This document shows positions 28,066 to 38,795 of a stretch of 64,000 bases of DNA, one piece after another. The notes under the pieces are model-generated. The model searched no databases. It saw only the letters and a list, made by a program, of their open reading frames with translations, and had not been told where the DNA came from. The stretch comes from Helicobacter colisuis (lineage in GTDB: Bacteria > Campylobacterota > Campylobacteria > Campylobacterales > Helicobacteraceae), in the NCBI RefSeq assembly GCF_023646285.1, contig NZ_JAMOKX010000007.1, positions 33,580 through 97,579 on the forward strand. The letters are read 5' to 3'. The stretch's first letter is position 1, and the number at the start of each line of letters is the position of its first letter. Made by a program: the position numbers and the translations under genes.

Positions 28066-29102
28066 TATTTGCCCTTTGCAAATTGAATTTTATGTAAAAA
28101 TTCATAGCCCACTTTAATTTCTCTTGGTTTGGGTAAATTTCTACTTAACTCTTCTAGGGTACTTCTAAAATCTACAAAAAGATAATTAGCCAAACTTCCA
28201 GGTATCGGATTAATCTCATTGAGGAAGCATTGATTATCTTTAACAAAAAAATCACATCGTATTAATGCGCCATCAAACAAATTTCCATAAATCTTGGTAA
28301 AATTTTCTTGCAAGGTTTGTTTTAATGATTCTGGTATCTCTGCTTCTTTGGCGCTCTCTGTGCGTGAAAAATCCAAATATTTTTTCTCAAAATCTAAAAA
28401 TTCTTTTTTTTGTGGCTCTTCGACAAAAGAAAAGCGCATTCCCTCTTTGCTTTTATAGCCGGCAATATTATATTCTTTAATGCCACCAATAAAGGGCTCT
28501 ATGATAACCTTATCATCATATTCAAAAGCCTCTTGTATTGCATATTCCAATTCTTTTTCTTCATAAACAACAGAAATGCCTATGGAGCTTCCAAGTCTTG
28601 CAGGCTTGATAATAAGCGGAAAAGGCAAGGTGATTTTAGGAATAGAATCTTTATGTGCAATTTGATAATCCAAACTTAAAACTCCGCATTCTTTAGCCAA
28701 CATTTTAGTAAGCTCTTTATCAAAACTTAAAACACACGCTGGATTTCTAGGACCAATGTAATTGATTCTATAAAAATCAAGCAAAGAAGCCACTCCACCA
28801 TCTTCACCATCACCACCATGAATCAAATTCACCACAACAGGCAAAGGGAGCTTTTTTTCGCCCCATAATGTTTTTTGGTAAAATCCTCCGTTTTTGGGGT
28901 AGATTCTTGGCGCTTTTAAATACTCTTTGGAACTAAAAAATTTAGATTGCATCTTATCTTTTGGTATCAAATAAAAAGTATGCGTATCATCTAAAAAAAC
29001 AAAATGTTCCACATTGCCTAAAAGCTTTTTTAAAGCAATGGCGCTTACAATACTAATTTCGTGCTCATAAGAGCTTCCACCAAATAAAAAACAAAAATTC
29101 AA
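28065..29102 (-). CDS. ddl: D-alanine--D-alanine ligase
   Basis: Ddl joins two D-alanines with ATP for MurF. The 345-residue product has GGSSYEHEIS at the start, GGDGEDGG in the middle, the ATP-grasp segment IIKPARLGSSIG, and FLNEINPIPG near the C-terminus with the Mg-binding Asn/Glu. The length is normal for the Helicobacter enzyme. It is the first gene of the ddl-hydrolase-murF-HIT operon and is preceded by alr, which supplies D-alanine. Confidence 0.94.
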   Translation of the reverse strand: MNFCFLFGGSSYEHEISIVSAIALKKLLGNVEHFVFLDDTHTFYLIPKDKMQSKFFSSKEYLKAPRIYPKNGGFYQKTLWGEKKLPLPVVVNLIHGGDGEDGGVASLLDFYRINYIGPRNPACVLSFDKELTKMLAKECGVLSLDYQIAHKDSIPKITLPFPLIIKPARLGSSIGISVVYEEKELEYAIQEAFEYDDKVIIEPFIGGIKEYNIAGYKSKEGMRFSFVEEPQKKEFLDFEKKYLDFSRTESAKEAEIPESLKQTLQENFTKIYGNLFDGALIRCDFFVKDNQCFLNEINPIPGSLANYLFVDFRSTLEELSRNLPKPREIKVGYEFLHKIQFAKGK

Positions 29103-29168
29103 AATCCTATCCTCTATACCGCTAAATTTTTATAAAATCATACCAAAATTTTAATACTCCTACTAATC

Positions 29169-30245
29169 TCACACTATCTTTTTAGGAATTGTTGGTTGTA
29201 AATGCACCAAAATCTCATAAGGAATCGTCCCAAAAGCCTCCGCCCAAGGACTTACATCTTCAAAAATACACAATTCATCACTATCCCCCTGAATACTCAA
29301 GCAATCCATAGAAGACCTTGGATAAATTTTAAATCCCTCTTTTGTTTTTAATTCCATTCCTTCCTTTAACCTAAAAAGACCATCTCCATAACCCACATCA
29401 TAACTAGAGACAAAAGTATCTTCTTTTGTTTCTGAGGCACCACCATAGCCGATTCTACTCCCTTTTTTTAAAAAATAAGTGCTGATTTTTTTAGCCCATA
29501 AAGAGGCAATGGGTTTTACATTTAATCCACAAAATCTAGCATCTTGACACAAATAACCATAAAAGGCAATTCCAATTCGAAACAAGTCATCTTGCAATTC
29601 TAAAGGCAGACTTTCATTATATCTAACCGCCCTCAAAGCCCCAGAAGAGGAAAAAAAATGAAAACGCGGCTTTTTAAGTGAATATTGATTGCATAATTCC
29701 AAAATCTTTTTTTTAACCATCAAAAATTCATCATTTTGTGTATAAAATTCACTACCAAAGTCATCTCCAAAGCCATTGTGGCTAAAAACACCTATTAGCT
29801 CCAAATCTTTTTGTATAATAATTTCAAATGCTTTGTTTAGCTGTTGCGGACAAATGCCATTGCGATTCATTCCTGAATTAATCTCTAATTCAATCTTGGT
29901 ATGCTTAGGATAATGCTCCAAAGCTTCTAAACTCGCTACACAAAAATAGATATTATCCTTTTTTAAACATTCCTGCAAAGCTTCTTTATCCTCTAAACTT
30001 TGTGGATAAAGTATTGTGATATGCCAAAACATTGCAGCAATCTTTAAGGCTTCTTTAGCATTTTTTACAAAACAAGTAGTGATTTTAGCTTCTTTTGCAA
30101 GTTTTGCTATTTCCTCTAGCCCATGTCCATAGGCATTGTCTTTTAGAACAATTGCGATTTTATGGATATTTTCTTGCCCTATAAACTGAGCGATTTGATG
30201 ATAATTAGAAAAAAAATGTTGAGAATCAATCTGTAGATATGCCAT
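29169..30245 (-). CDS. alr: Alanine racemase
   Basis: This PLP enzyme converts L-alanine to D-alanine for the cell wall. Lys35 in VLKDNAYGHG holds PLP. IGIAFYGYL and the segment YGGASETKEDTF lie near the second catalytic tyrosine; the C-terminal beta-domain includes SMDCLSIQ. The 358 residues are typical. It is followed by ddl 66 bases later on the same strand, so substrate supply and ligation are encoded together. Confidence 0.93.
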   Translation of the reverse strand: MAYLQIDSQHFFSNYHQIAQFIGQENIHKIAIVLKDNAYGHGLEEIAKLAKEAKITTCFVKNAKEALKIAAMFWHITILYPQSLEDKEALQECLKKDNIYFCVASLEALEHYPKHTKIELEINSGMNRNGICPQQLNKAFEIIIQKDLELIGVFSHNGFGDDFGSEFYTQNDEFLMVKKKILELCNQYSLKKPRFHFFSSSGALRAVRYNESLPLELQDDLFRIGIAFYGYLCQDARFCGLNVKPIASLWAKKISTYFLKKGSRIGYGGASETKEDTFVSSYDVGYGDGLFRLKEGMELKTKEGFKIYPRSSMDCLSIQGDSDELCIFEDVSPWAEAFGTIPYEILVHLQPTIPKKIV

Positions 30246-30274
30246 ATCTTATCCCCAAAAGCAAGGGGATAAAA

Positions 30275-30589
30275 CTATGGTTTTGGAAGTTTTGAAATGT
30301 AATCTGATACCGCTTCGATATCCGCATCTGTAAATTTAAAGTTTTTCATATTTGCATACATAATTTGCTTAGCACCACCATTATCAGCAGTCCCAGCAGC
30401 ATAGCCTTTTAATTGTGTAATAAGTTCAGCCTTATCCATGCCACCAATTTTAACATCACCTTTGCTCCCAGGCGCTACTCTTTCCCCATTCACACCATGA
30501 CAGGCAATACATTTTTTATAAAGTGTTGCACCATCAGCTGCCATCAAATAACCTGTTGCTAATACAAGACTTAGTAAAATCTTTTTCAT
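30275..30589 (-). CDS. Periplasmic cytochrome c (c553 type)
   Basis: A 104-residue monohaem cytochrome with a signal peptide ending near AMAADG (about residue 17). The haem site is CIACH (Cys27, Cys30, His31); a methionine in MYANMKNF is the likely sixth ligand. It should carry electrons in the periplasm, for example from the bc1 complex to the cbb3 oxidase. GGAGTAAA precedes the ATG. It lies 29 bases upstream of alr on the same strand. Confidence 0.9.
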   Translation of the reverse strand: MKKILLSLVLATGYLMAADGATLYKKCIACHGVNGERVAPGSKGDVKIGGMDKAELITQLKGYAAGTADNGGAKQIMYANMKNFKFTDADIEAVSDYISKLPKP

Positions 30590-30769
30590 AAATTTACTCC
30601 TCTATCAAAAATTACTTTGCAATCATATCTTTTTTTTATAAAATGAACATAAAATTTACAAATTAATTATTTCATTTTTACGATAATATTGAATTGTTTA
30701 AATAAAATTTGAAATCCATATACGAGATAAAAGTCAGAATAAAAAATTATAGTAATATAAAGAATGAAG

Positions 30770-30845
30770 TGGTGGCTTGAGGCGGAATCGAACCACCGAC
30801 ACGGAGATTTTCAGTCTCCTGCTCTACCGACTGAGCTATCAAGCC
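30770..30845 (-). tRNA. tRNA-Phe (GAA)
   Basis: A 76-nt tRNA with encoded CCA (TGG at 30770-30772 on the plus strand). On the minus strand it starts GGCTTGA and ends CAAGCCACCA with a 7-bp acceptor stem; the anticodon loop is CTGAAAA, giving GAA for phenylalanine. The T-loop GGTTCGATTCC is canonical. Confidence 0.97.
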
Positions 30846-30931
30846 TTTTAAGAAAGGGAATTATATAATTTTTTATTTAATTTTTTCTTAAAAACAAGCC
30901 TAATGTCTTTAAAAAATCCAAAACATTATAA

Positions 30932-30961
30932 AATACATTAAACATTAATGCTTAATGTATT
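30932..30961 (-). repeat. 10-bp perfect inverted repeat downstream of the small membrane-protein gene
   Basis: AATACATTAA (30932-30941) and TTAATGTATT (30952-30961) flank a 10-base centre that is itself nearly palindromic (CATTAATG). It lies 25 bases past the stop of the 41-residue gene on the minus strand. It could be a weak terminator or an operator. Confidence 0.4.
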
Positions 30962-30986
30962 CATGGTAAAAAATTTTTGCGTTTCT

Positions 30987-31112
30987 TTAGCGCTTTGATT
31001 TTTGTTTTAAAATCCTGTATCCAAGCCACATCAAAAAAACAACAACAAAGATGCTAACCCAAGTTTCATCTAGCCCAACAGGCTTACTAAAGTCAAAAAA
31101 GCCTTCAAACAT
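30987..31112 (-). CDS. Small single-span membrane protein (41 aa) coupled to ileS
   Basis: An ATG on the minus strand at 31112 overlaps the ileS stop (TAATG) and opens a 41-residue frame. The N-terminal 18 residues are acidic/neutral (FEGFFDFSKPVGLDET), residues 19-32 are strongly hydrophobic (VSIFVVVFLMWLG) and the C-terminus is basic (LKQKSKR), giving an N-out/C-in single-span protein by the positive-inside rule. The coupling to ileS and clean domain layout support a real gene; no family is recognised. It resembles small respiratory or secretion accessory subunits only in shape. Confidence 0.65.
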   Translation of the reverse strand: MFEGFFDFSKPVGLDETWVSIFVVVFLMWLGYRILKQKSKR

Positions 31113-33895
31113 TATCGTCCTTCCAAAACCTTTTGGCATCGCCCACAAGGCTCATCAGCTTTTTGTGAGATAAACTGCCAACATCTAGGGCATTTATGTC
31201 CTTGCGCTCTTAGAATCTTATAATTTTCGCCTCCAAAGGTAAATTCTGCTAACACCTCACCCTTTGTTTCATTCCTCACATTGCTTACCATAAGCCATAG
31301 ATTTAACTCTGCAAATTCAATCTTTTTTTGTGGAACAGACAAATCCACTTCCAAAGTAGATTTGATTTTCGCATCTTTTTTAAGTATATCAATCTGTTCT
31401 AAAAACACTCCACGCAATTCAAGCAATTCATCAAAATTTAAATGCAAACCCTCAAAACTTGGCAATGGTGTATAAAGAATCTCAAAAACATCTCCACCCT
31501 TTGTAATTCCACAAGATTCTAAAACTGCCTTACTTTGTGTGTGGCTTAGAGCTTCATTAATTGTATAGGTAAAAATTGGCGCTAAAAGCCCAAAGAGCCT
31601 ACCACAAATCAATGCCATTACACTTTGAGAAGCTCTGCGTTCTTTGGAGGAAAGGGCATTACAATATAAATTATCCTTACAAATATCCAAATAAATTCCG
31701 CTAAGCTCAGTGTTAAGGAAATAAGTTAATTCTTGAATCGCTTTTGAAAATTCATACTCGCCAAAAAGTGTATTTACTCTCTCAAAACACTCTCTAGCAC
31801 TTTTTAAAATCCACAAATCAATGGGGTTAAAACTTGTAACTTCCAAACTCTCTAAGCCATTAGTATTAGCCAGTAAAAATCGGATAGTATTGCGAATCTT
31901 TCTGTAATTCTCTCCCACTTGTTTTAAGATATTGTTAGAGATTCTTTGATCATTTTGATAATCACTCATTGCAACCCAAAGTCGTAAAATCTCACTGCCA
32001 AACTCTTTTAAAACTTCTTTGGGAACAATGACGTTACCCTTAGATTTACTCATTTTCTCGCCCTTCTCATCCATTGTAAAACCATGGGTTACAATCGCTT
32101 TATAAGGCGCTCTTTCATTAACTGCACAACTAACCAATAAGGAACTATGGAACCAACCCCTATGCTGATCACTTCCTTCCAAATACAAACTTGCAGGATA
32201 GCCACCACTTTTATATAGATTACTTTGTAAGACTGCTTTCCAAGTGCTTCCACTATCAAACCAAACATCTAAAATATGATAGATTTTTTCAAAATGCTCA
32301 GAATCTTTTTGATATTTTTGTGGCAATAAATCCTTAACTTCCTTATTCCACCACGCATCACAGCCCTCTTTTTCAAAAATTTCTGCAACAAAATCTAAAA
32401 CTTCACTCTCTAATAGCACCTCTCCGCTACGCTTATCTTTAAAAAAGGCAATAGGCACACCCCAATCTCTTTGCCTTGAAATGCACCAATCAGGACGATT
32501 CTCAATCATTGTTCTAATTCTGTTTCTACCATGATCGGGGAAAAATTTTGTTTTATCAATTTCAGCCAATGCTACTTCTCGCAAAGTTTTTCCTTCATTA
32601 CTAAAAGGCTCATCCATCACAATAAACCACTGCTGAGTTGCCCTAAAAATAATAGGCTGATGAGAACGCCAACAATGGGGATAAGAATGTCTAATCTTAG
32701 TATGTCTTAGCAAATTTTTTCCCAATAATTCAAAGATTCTTGGGTGTGTATCAAAGACAAATTTTCCCACAAATTCATCAGGATTGAAAAATAATTTTTC
32801 TCTAATTAAGGTTTCATCATAGCAGCCTTTATCATCAACAGGCATTAACATAGGCAAATCATATTTTAATCCAATAAAATAGTCATCTTCTCCGTGTCCA
32901 GGGGCAGTATGGACACAACCACTTCCCTCACCACTTGCGACATGTTCTCCTAAAATAATTTTAGAATCTCTACCATTTAATGGATTAATTGCATAAGTAT
33001 TTTCTAAAATATGCGCTTCAAAAGTTTTTAAAACTTTGTTTTCTACCACATTAAGTGCTGATAGTTTCTCAACTTCTGAATGCAACACAATTTTTCCATC
33101 ACTAGTTAGCGCATAGGTTTCCTTTGGGTTTAGCGCAATACCGCTGTTAGCAGGAAGCGTCCAAGGAGTTGTAGTCCAAATCACACAATAAGCTTGATCT
33201 AATCCTGCTTCTTTAGCGCCAATAGCAGCTAATGCATCTTCCTTTAATGCAAAGGCAACAAAAACCGAATCACTTTCTTTTTCTTCATACTCCACTTCTG
33301 CTTCTGCTAAAGCCGTCTGACAAGCCCAGCTCCAATAAACAGGCTTACTGCGCTCCTTTAATAATCCCTTTTTAGCCACTTCGCAAAGAGCTTTATAAAT
33401 CTCTGATTCAAAAGCAAAATCCATTGTCTTATAAGGATTTTCAAAATCACCCAAGATTCCAAGTTCTAAAAACTCTTTTTTTTGTATCTCCACAAACTCT
33501 TGTGCATGTTTGCGACAAAGCTCTCTAATCTTGCCTTTAGATAGAGAATCTTTTTTTTCTTTACCTAGCTTCTTTTCTACTTGTTGCTCAATAGGCAGCC
33601 CATGGCAATCCCAACCTGGTGTATAAAAAATCTTTTTACCCTGAAAATAATGATACTTATTGATAATATCTTTTAAGATTTTATTTAATGCGTGTCCAAT
33701 ATGCAAATGTCCATTAGCATAAGGTGGTCCATCGTGTAGATTAAAGCTTTCTTTAGCATTTTCTCTATTTTTTAAAATTCTCTCATAATACTCACTCTTG
33801 CCCCATTCTTGATAAATTTTAGGCTCATTTTGAGGCAGATTTCCTCTCATTGGAAAAGTCGTGTTAGGTAGCTCTAAAGTATCCTTATAATCCAT
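31112..33895 (-). CDS. ileS: Isoleucyl-tRNA synthetase
   Basis: This class I enzyme charges tRNA-Ile. The ATP site is NGHLHIGHALNK near residue 60 and the KMSKS loop is EKMSKSKGN near 605; the editing domain (about 190-400) includes TTTPWTLPAN. The C-terminal zinc finger is CPRCW with CGRCQ. The 927 residues are normal. It is preceded by a 120-base gap before the divergent AsmA-like gene, and its stop overlaps the start of a small membrane-protein gene. Confidence 0.96.
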   Translation of the reverse strand: MDYKDTLELPNTTFPMRGNLPQNEPKIYQEWGKSEYYERILKNRENAKESFNLHDGPPYANGHLHIGHALNKILKDIINKYHYFQGKKIFYTPGWDCHGLPIEQQVEKKLGKEKKDSLSKGKIRELCRKHAQEFVEIQKKEFLELGILGDFENPYKTMDFAFESEIYKALCEVAKKGLLKERSKPVYWSWACQTALAEAEVEYEEKESDSVFVAFALKEDALAAIGAKEAGLDQAYCVIWTTTPWTLPANSGIALNPKETYALTSDGKIVLHSEVEKLSALNVVENKVLKTFEAHILENTYAINPLNGRDSKIILGEHVASGEGSGCVHTAPGHGEDDYFIGLKYDLPMLMPVDDKGCYDETLIREKLFFNPDEFVGKFVFDTHPRIFELLGKNLLRHTKIRHSYPHCWRSHQPIIFRATQQWFIVMDEPFSNEGKTLREVALAEIDKTKFFPDHGRNRIRTMIENRPDWCISRQRDWGVPIAFFKDKRSGEVLLESEVLDFVAEIFEKEGCDAWWNKEVKDLLPQKYQKDSEHFEKIYHILDVWFDSGSTWKAVLQSNLYKSGGYPASLYLEGSDQHRGWFHSSLLVSCAVNERAPYKAIVTHGFTMDEKGEKMSKSKGNVIVPKEVLKEFGSEILRLWVAMSDYQNDQRISNNILKQVGENYRKIRNTIRFLLANTNGLESLEVTSFNPIDLWILKSARECFERVNTLFGEYEFSKAIQELTYFLNTELSGIYLDICKDNLYCNALSSKERRASQSVMALICGRLFGLLAPIFTYTINEALSHTQSKAVLESCGITKGGDVFEILYTPLPSFEGLHLNFDELLELRGVFLEQIDILKKDAKIKSTLEVDLSVPQKKIEFAELNLWLMVSNVRNETKGEVLAEFTFGGENYKILRAQGHKCPRCWQFISQKADEPCGRCQKVLEGR

Positions 33896-34018
33896 TACAT
33901 TCCCTTAAAAATAAAAATTCTTGGGATTTTACTCCAAATTGCATTAAACAAGGATTATTCTATAAACTAATTACCTTGTTAAAGTCTTTTTAACCATTTT
34001 TTTACTAGACTTCAGGTT

Positions 34019-35959
34019 ATGAAAAAAGTCCTATCTTCAAAAATCTCTCTTAGCTTTTTTGCTTTGATTCTTGTTGCTTTAATATTGGCAATCTTGATAT
34101 TCTCTCCCATAGGGAATTATTTTATCAAAAATGCCATTTTAGCAAAGCTTGAAACACACACTCAAATGCAGTGGAAAAGCCGTAGCTTCAAACTCACGCC
34201 AAGCACTATTGCGCTAGAATTTAGCTCCCAAGATGACAAACTCGAACTTTTTTTAAAAGGCGATTATTCACTTTTTTTGCGAACACTAAAAGGGGATTTT
34301 TATATTAACTCTAAAGGCTTTCAAACCCTTTTTAATAACAAAACCCTATCTTTTGGAGATAATCAATGGATTGAAGGAAATTTTGAAGGAAATTTTAACC
34401 ACTACACACTTTATGCCTCAAGCAATCTCTTTCTTTCTCACAGCAATTTAACAGCCACACTTCACTATTTATCACCACAAACTATTAGTCTTAATCTTAC
34501 CAATGGATCATTAGCTTCCCTTTTAGAAATTTTAAATGAAAAGCCCTATGGTGATGGAATCATTTCTTTAAATGCTAATTTTACTCATCTACAAAAATCC
34601 TTTGATGGCACTTTGGATTTGGAAATTGAAGGGGGTAAATTAGATAAGAATCTTTTTTTATCTGAATTTAACCTAGAAATTCCAAACACAAGCTTTATGG
34701 GAAAACTTGAATCAACTCTACAACAAAATACTCTAACACATTATTTAAAAATCTATTCTACTATCGGCGATGCCTTTATTAAGGGAGCTACTAATATCCA
34801 CTCTCTTGCAACTAACACAAATTTTAATATTAATCTCACTAGTCTCTCCCCCCTTTCACCTTTTTTTAAAATTCCACTCAATGGATCTTTTGATGCCAAG
34901 GGAATTGCTAAGGGAGATTTTAAAAATATGCTTTTAGATGGAGAAATACAGCTTTCTAGCTCTCCTCTTAATTATAATCTCAACCTAAGAGATCTTAAGC
35001 CAAAAACTCTCAAAATCTCTTCAAAGAATCTAAAAGCTCAATCTCTTTTGTTGCTTTTTAACAAAAATCCCTATTTTGAGGGCAATGTTGATTTGGAAGT
35101 GGATTTGCGAGATTTCTCACAAGGAATTTCAGGTATTATTTCACTTAACAGCCAAAATCTCTTTATTAATAGCCCTCTTTTAGAAGAAAAAACACAAATT
35201 GGATTCCCATCAACTAAATTTACTTTTCATTCACAAATTGAACTTGCTAATGGAAGTGGCATTGTTAATTATCTCTTAGAATCTAATTTCTTAAAACTTC
35301 AAGCACAAAAAGGTAATTTAACTTTAAAGCCTTTAAAATTTGAATTCCCAACCACACTAGAAGTTGCCAAACTTCAAAATCTTTCATATCGCAATAAAAC
35401 TGCCCTTCAAGGCTCTTTAATCACTCAAGGCATTCACACAAAAGATTCTTTTGAACTCCAAGGCACCCTTCATTATAATCAAAACCAAAATCCTTTTTCA
35501 CTTATGCTAACTCCACAAAACTTTACACTTAGAATCCAGCAAATCCCCTCTAGTCAAATTTATACTCTTTTTGATCAAGCTCCACGCTATTTTAGTGGAA
35601 TAGGTAATTTTAGCCTTAATAACAATCTTGTTGATCAAATTAATAATATTAATTTTGATATTCACAGCCTTTCATTCCAAACAACGCCGCTACTCCAAGA
35701 ACTCCAAAGAAAAAGCAAACAAAACTTCGCAAAAGAAAATTTTAATGGTTATATTTATAACACTATTTTGCAAGATGAGATTCTCCAAAGCCGAACCTCT
35801 TTGCAATCTAAGCATTTTAAAATTCAATCTCAAAAAATCACCACTAATCTTAACACAAAAGAAATCCAAGGAGATTTCACCATTCAAACCAAAACCAAAG
35901 AATCAAAATACACAATCTATGGCAAAACTTCTCATCCAAAAATTAAATCAATAAATTAA
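34019..35959 (+). CDS. Large membrane-anchored periplasmic protein, AsmA/TamB-like
   Basis: A 646-residue protein with one N-terminal membrane anchor (about 10-35) followed by about 600 residues of beta-rich, repetitive sequence with no cysteine-rich or catalytic motif. The opening after the anchor (FIKNAILAKLETHTQMQW, then SFKLTPSTIALEF) is like the start of AsmA/TamB-type proteins, which bridge the periplasm and move lipids. I see no exact family match, so this assignment rests on architecture. It is monocistronic, between ileS and the malic enzyme gene. Confidence 0.6.
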   Translation: MKKVLSSKISLSFFALILVALILAILIFSPIGNYFIKNAILAKLETHTQMQWKSRSFKLTPSTIALEFSSQDDKLELFLKGDYSLFLRTLKGDFYINSKGFQTLFNNKTLSFGDNQWIEGNFEGNFNHYTLYASSNLFLSHSNLTATLHYLSPQTISLNLTNGSLASLLEILNEKPYGDGIISLNANFTHLQKSFDGTLDLEIEGGKLDKNLFLSEFNLEIPNTSFMGKLESTLQQNTLTHYLKIYSTIGDAFIKGATNIHSLATNTNFNINLTSLSPLSPFFKIPLNGSFDAKGIAKGDFKNMLLDGEIQLSSSPLNYNLNLRDLKPKTLKISSKNLKAQSLLLLFNKNPYFEGNVDLEVDLRDFSQGISGIISLNSQNLFINSPLLEEKTQIGFPSTKFTFHSQIELANGSGIVNYLLESNFLKLQAQKGNLTLKPLKFEFPTTLEVAKLQNLSYRNKTALQGSLITQGIHTKDSFELQGTLHYNQNQNPFSLMLTPQNFTLRIQQIPSSQIYTLFDQAPRYFSGIGNFSLNNNLVDQINNINFDIHSLSFQTTPLLQELQRKSKQNFAKENFNGYIYNTILQDEILQSRTSLQSKHFKIQSQKITTNLNTKEIQGDFTIQTKTKESKYTIYGKTSHPKIKSIN

Positions 35960-36050
35960 ACAAAACACTTAAAATTACTTTCATTTAAATTCACTTTTAT
36001 CTCTTTTTTGTTTAAATTCCGTATTTATTTTACCTACTAAGGCAAATACT

Positions 36051-37283
36051 ATGGAAGATCTAAAACAAACCTATCCTGATTCGCTCCCCTATCACCAAGG
36101 CGGAAAACTCGAAGTTATTCCAAGAACTAAAGTGGAAAATGAGCACGATTTATCTCTTGCTTATTCCCCAGGCGTGGCAGTGCCTTGCAAAGAGATACAA
36201 AAAGATCCTAATTTAGCTTATGACTATACTTCAAAAGGTAATCTTGTTGCTGTTATTTCAAATGGCACTGCTGTTTTGGGATTAGGTAATATTGGCGCTA
36301 TCGCAGGAAAGCCAGTTATGGAAGGAAAAGCGGTTTTGTTCAAAAAATTTGCCGACATTAATGCCTTTGATATAGAAATTGATGAAACTAATCCTGATAG
36401 ATTCATTGAAATTGTTAGAGCCATTGCCCCTACTTTTGGTGGAATTAATTTAGAAGACATTAAAGCGCCTGAATGTTTTTATATTGAAAATCGCCTCAAA
36501 GAGATTCTTGATATTCCTATTATGCACGATGATCAACACGGAACTGCAATTATTTCAGTAGCAGGGATTATCAATGGCGCAAAAATTGCCAACAAGAATA
36601 TTGCAGATTTAAAAGTGGTTGTTTTAGGAGCAGGAGGTGCGGCGATTGCTTGTGCAAAAATCGCACAAAAGCTTGGTGTAAAAGAAATTATTATGTTTGA
36701 TAGCAAAGGTGCTATCACCACTCACCGCAAAGATTCTCTTAATGGCTTCAAAAAAGATTTTATCGTTGATAAAAAAATCGACACTTACAAAGAAGCTTTA
36801 GATGGCGCTGATGTTGTGCTTGGCTTATCAAGAGGTGATATTTTAAGCGCAAAAGACATAGAGGGAATGAACAAAGATCCGATGATCTTTGTTATGAGCA
36901 ATCCAACCCCAGAAATCGAACCCAAACTTATAAAAGAGGTGCGCCCTGATGCGATTATTGCCACAGGAAGAAGCGATTATCCCAATCAAATCAATAATGT
37001 TTTAGGTTTCCCCTATATTTTTAAAGGTGCGCTCAAAGCACACGCAAAAAGCATTAATGAATCAATGAAACTTGCTGCTGCTAATGCCCTAGCACAACTT
37101 GCACAAGAAGAGATACCACCAGCTCTAAAAATAGAACTTGAAAAGATTCACCAAAGAAAATTTGAATTTGGCAAAGAATACATTATCCCCTCCCCTTTTG
37201 ATTGGAGACTCAAAGAATTTGTCTCTAATGCTGTAGCACAAGCTGCTATTGATAGTGGCGTTGCAAGAATCAAGGCTTTGTAA
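36051..37283 (+). CDS. Malic enzyme (malate to pyruvate, NAD(P)-linked)
   Basis: A 410-residue malic enzyme that oxidatively decarboxylates malate to pyruvate. The N-terminal catalytic part includes [30 protein letters not shown] and the metal-binding region [14 protein letters not shown] and DDQHGTAI. The Rossmann domain has [25 protein letters not shown] and [13 protein letters not shown] follow. It is the short bacterial type without a phosphotransacetylase domain. The next small gene overlaps its stop. Confidence 0.93.
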   Translation: MEDLKQTYPDSLPYHQGGKLEVIPRTKVENEHDLSLAYSPGVAVPCKEIQKDPNLAYDYTSKGNLVAVISNGTAVLGLGNIGAIAGKPVMEGKAVLFKKFADINAFDIEIDETNPDRFIEIVRAIAPTFGGINLEDIKAPECFYIENRLKEILDIPIMHDDQHGTAIISVAGIINGAKIANKNIADLKVVVLGAGGAAIACAKIAQKLGVKEIIMFDSKGAITTHRKDSLNGFKKDFIVDKKIDTYKEALDGADVVLGLSRGDILSAKDIEGMNKDPMIFVMSNPTPEIEPKLIKEVRPDAIIATGRSDYPNQINNVLGFPYIFKGALKAHAKSINESMKLAAANALAQLAQEEIPPALKIELEKIHQRKFEFGKEYIIPSPFDWRLKEFVSNAVAQAAIDSGVARIKAL

Positions 37284-37504
37284 TGGAAGAATTTGAATAC
37301 AAACTTGTAATGTTTGGATTTAGCGCTTTATGTGAAGATTTAGAGGAAGTCCAAAGGCGACTTTCTCTCTACCCCAAAGAGCGCTATGAACTTGAAAATG
37401 GCGAAGAATGTTTTTTAATCAATCTAAAGACCAAAGAGCAATTTCCTATCATTTTAGAAAATAATCGCTTCATCATCTTAAAAACTCCAAAAAATCTAGC
37501 TTAA
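37283..37504 (+). CDS. Small conserved-looking protein of unknown function
   Basis: A 73-residue soluble protein with an acidic, beta-rich composition (FEYKLVMFGFSALCEDL, later YELENGEECFLINLKT). The start overlaps the malic-enzyme stop by one base, so the two are translationally coupled. No domain is recognised and no signal peptide is present. The codon use matches its neighbours, so it is likely a real gene. Confidence 0.65.
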   Translation: MEEFEYKLVMFGFSALCEDLEEVQRRLSLYPKERYELENGEECFLINLKTKEQFPIILENNRFIILKTPKNLA

Positions 37505-37588
37505 AACTTATTTTTAAGCCTTTTTAGCTACAATTCCATCCCTCCAAATAAAGAGTCTTTTTAAATAAATATTACTAAGGAAAAAATT

Positions 37589-38638
37589 ATGAAAAAAGTT
37601 TTATTATTAATGAGTGGAGGAATTGATTCAAGCTATTGTGCCTATTTATTACAAAAACAAGGTTATAGCGTTTATGGAATTTATCTTAAACTCCACAACA
37701 AAGAAGAAAAGCACGATTACTATACTAAAAATATTGAAAAATGCACACAATCCCTCAATATTCCTTATCAAATCGTTGATGAAAGAGAACTTTTCAAAAA
37801 AAGCGTTTATGATTATTTTGTTGATTCTTATAAAAAGGGCTTAACTCCCAATCCTTGCGCAATGTGCAACCCCAATGTAAAGTTTAATATCGCTTTTAAG
37901 CTTGCAGAAGATTTGGGCTGTGATTTTGTAGCAACAGGACATTATGCACAAATTAAAAACGGCAGAATCGCTCAAGCTGTCGATACTCACAAAGATCAAA
38001 GTTATTTTCTCTTTGGCTTAAAACCAGAATGGATTTCAAGAATCATCTTTCCTCTGGGCGATAAAAAGAAAGAGGAAATCAAGCCTATTGCTTTAAAAGA
38101 ACTACCTTGGCTTGGGACCTTAGAGACTTACAAAGATTCTCAAGAAATTTGCTTTGTTGAAAATTCTTACATTGATATTTTAAAAAAACATCACAAAACC
38201 GAGCAAAAAGGGGATGTCCTTGATTCTAAAGGCAATAAAATTGGCACTCACAAAGGCTATATGCAATACACCATTGGCAAACGCAAAGGCTTCACCATTA
38301 AGGGCGCGCTCACTCCTCATTATGTGCTAAAAATTAATCCACAAGACAATACCATTATCGCAGGCAGTAAAGAAGAACTAGCAACCAACAAGGTCCAAGC
38401 TCTTAATCTCTCACTGCCTAAAGAATGGTTTCAAGACAATAAGGTTTTTGATTGCGAAGTAAAAATCCGCTACAAAAGCCATAAGATTCCTGCTCAAATT
38501 ATACTAACAAATAATGGTAATCAAGATATTATCACAGCCAATCTCAAAGAATCTGCCTATGGCATAGCCAATGGTCAAGCCTTGGTTTTATATGATGGCA
38601 ATGAAGTTTTAGGTGGTGGATTTATTGAGGAATTTTAA
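37589..38638 (+). CDS. mnmA: tRNA 2-thiouridine(34) synthase MnmA
   Basis: MnmA puts sulphur on U34 of Glu, Gln and Lys tRNAs. The PP-loop is SGGIDSS at residues 9-15. The catalytic cysteines are expected at Cys90 or Cys93 (NPCAMCN) and in EICFVE near 187. The remaining motifs TGHYAQI, DQSYFLF and YTIGKRKGF are family-specific. At 349 residues the length is normal. AAGGAAAA precedes the ATG. It stands alone between two gaps of about 80 and 160 bases. Confidence 0.93.
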   Translation: MKKVLLLMSGGIDSSYCAYLLQKQGYSVYGIYLKLHNKEEKHDYYTKNIEKCTQSLNIPYQIVDERELFKKSVYDYFVDSYKKGLTPNPCAMCNPNVKFNIAFKLAEDLGCDFVATGHYAQIKNGRIAQAVDTHKDQSYFLFGLKPEWISRIIFPLGDKKKEEIKPIALKELPWLGTLETYKDSQEICFVENSYIDILKKHHKTEQKGDVLDSKGNKIGTHKGYMQYTIGKRKGFTIKGALTPHYVLKINPQDNTIIAGSKEELATNKVQALNLSLPKEWFQDNKVFDCEVKIRYKSHKIPAQIILTNNGNQDIITANLKESAYGIANGQALVLYDGNEVLGGGFIEEF

Positions 38639-38795
38639 CCCAATAAATCCTTTTGTATATTTGTTTCAACTTTTCACACTATCTTATCTAAAAATAGCCA
38701 AATTATCTAAGAAATAGAATTATAATTACAATCTTTTTCTTTGTTTTAAAGTTATAGGGGTATAATTTACAAATATCAACATAAGAAGGAACAAA

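Noticed and set aside
34850..34860. C6 run in the AsmA-like gene as a phase-variation tract
   Set aside because: Too short and isolated to support the claim.
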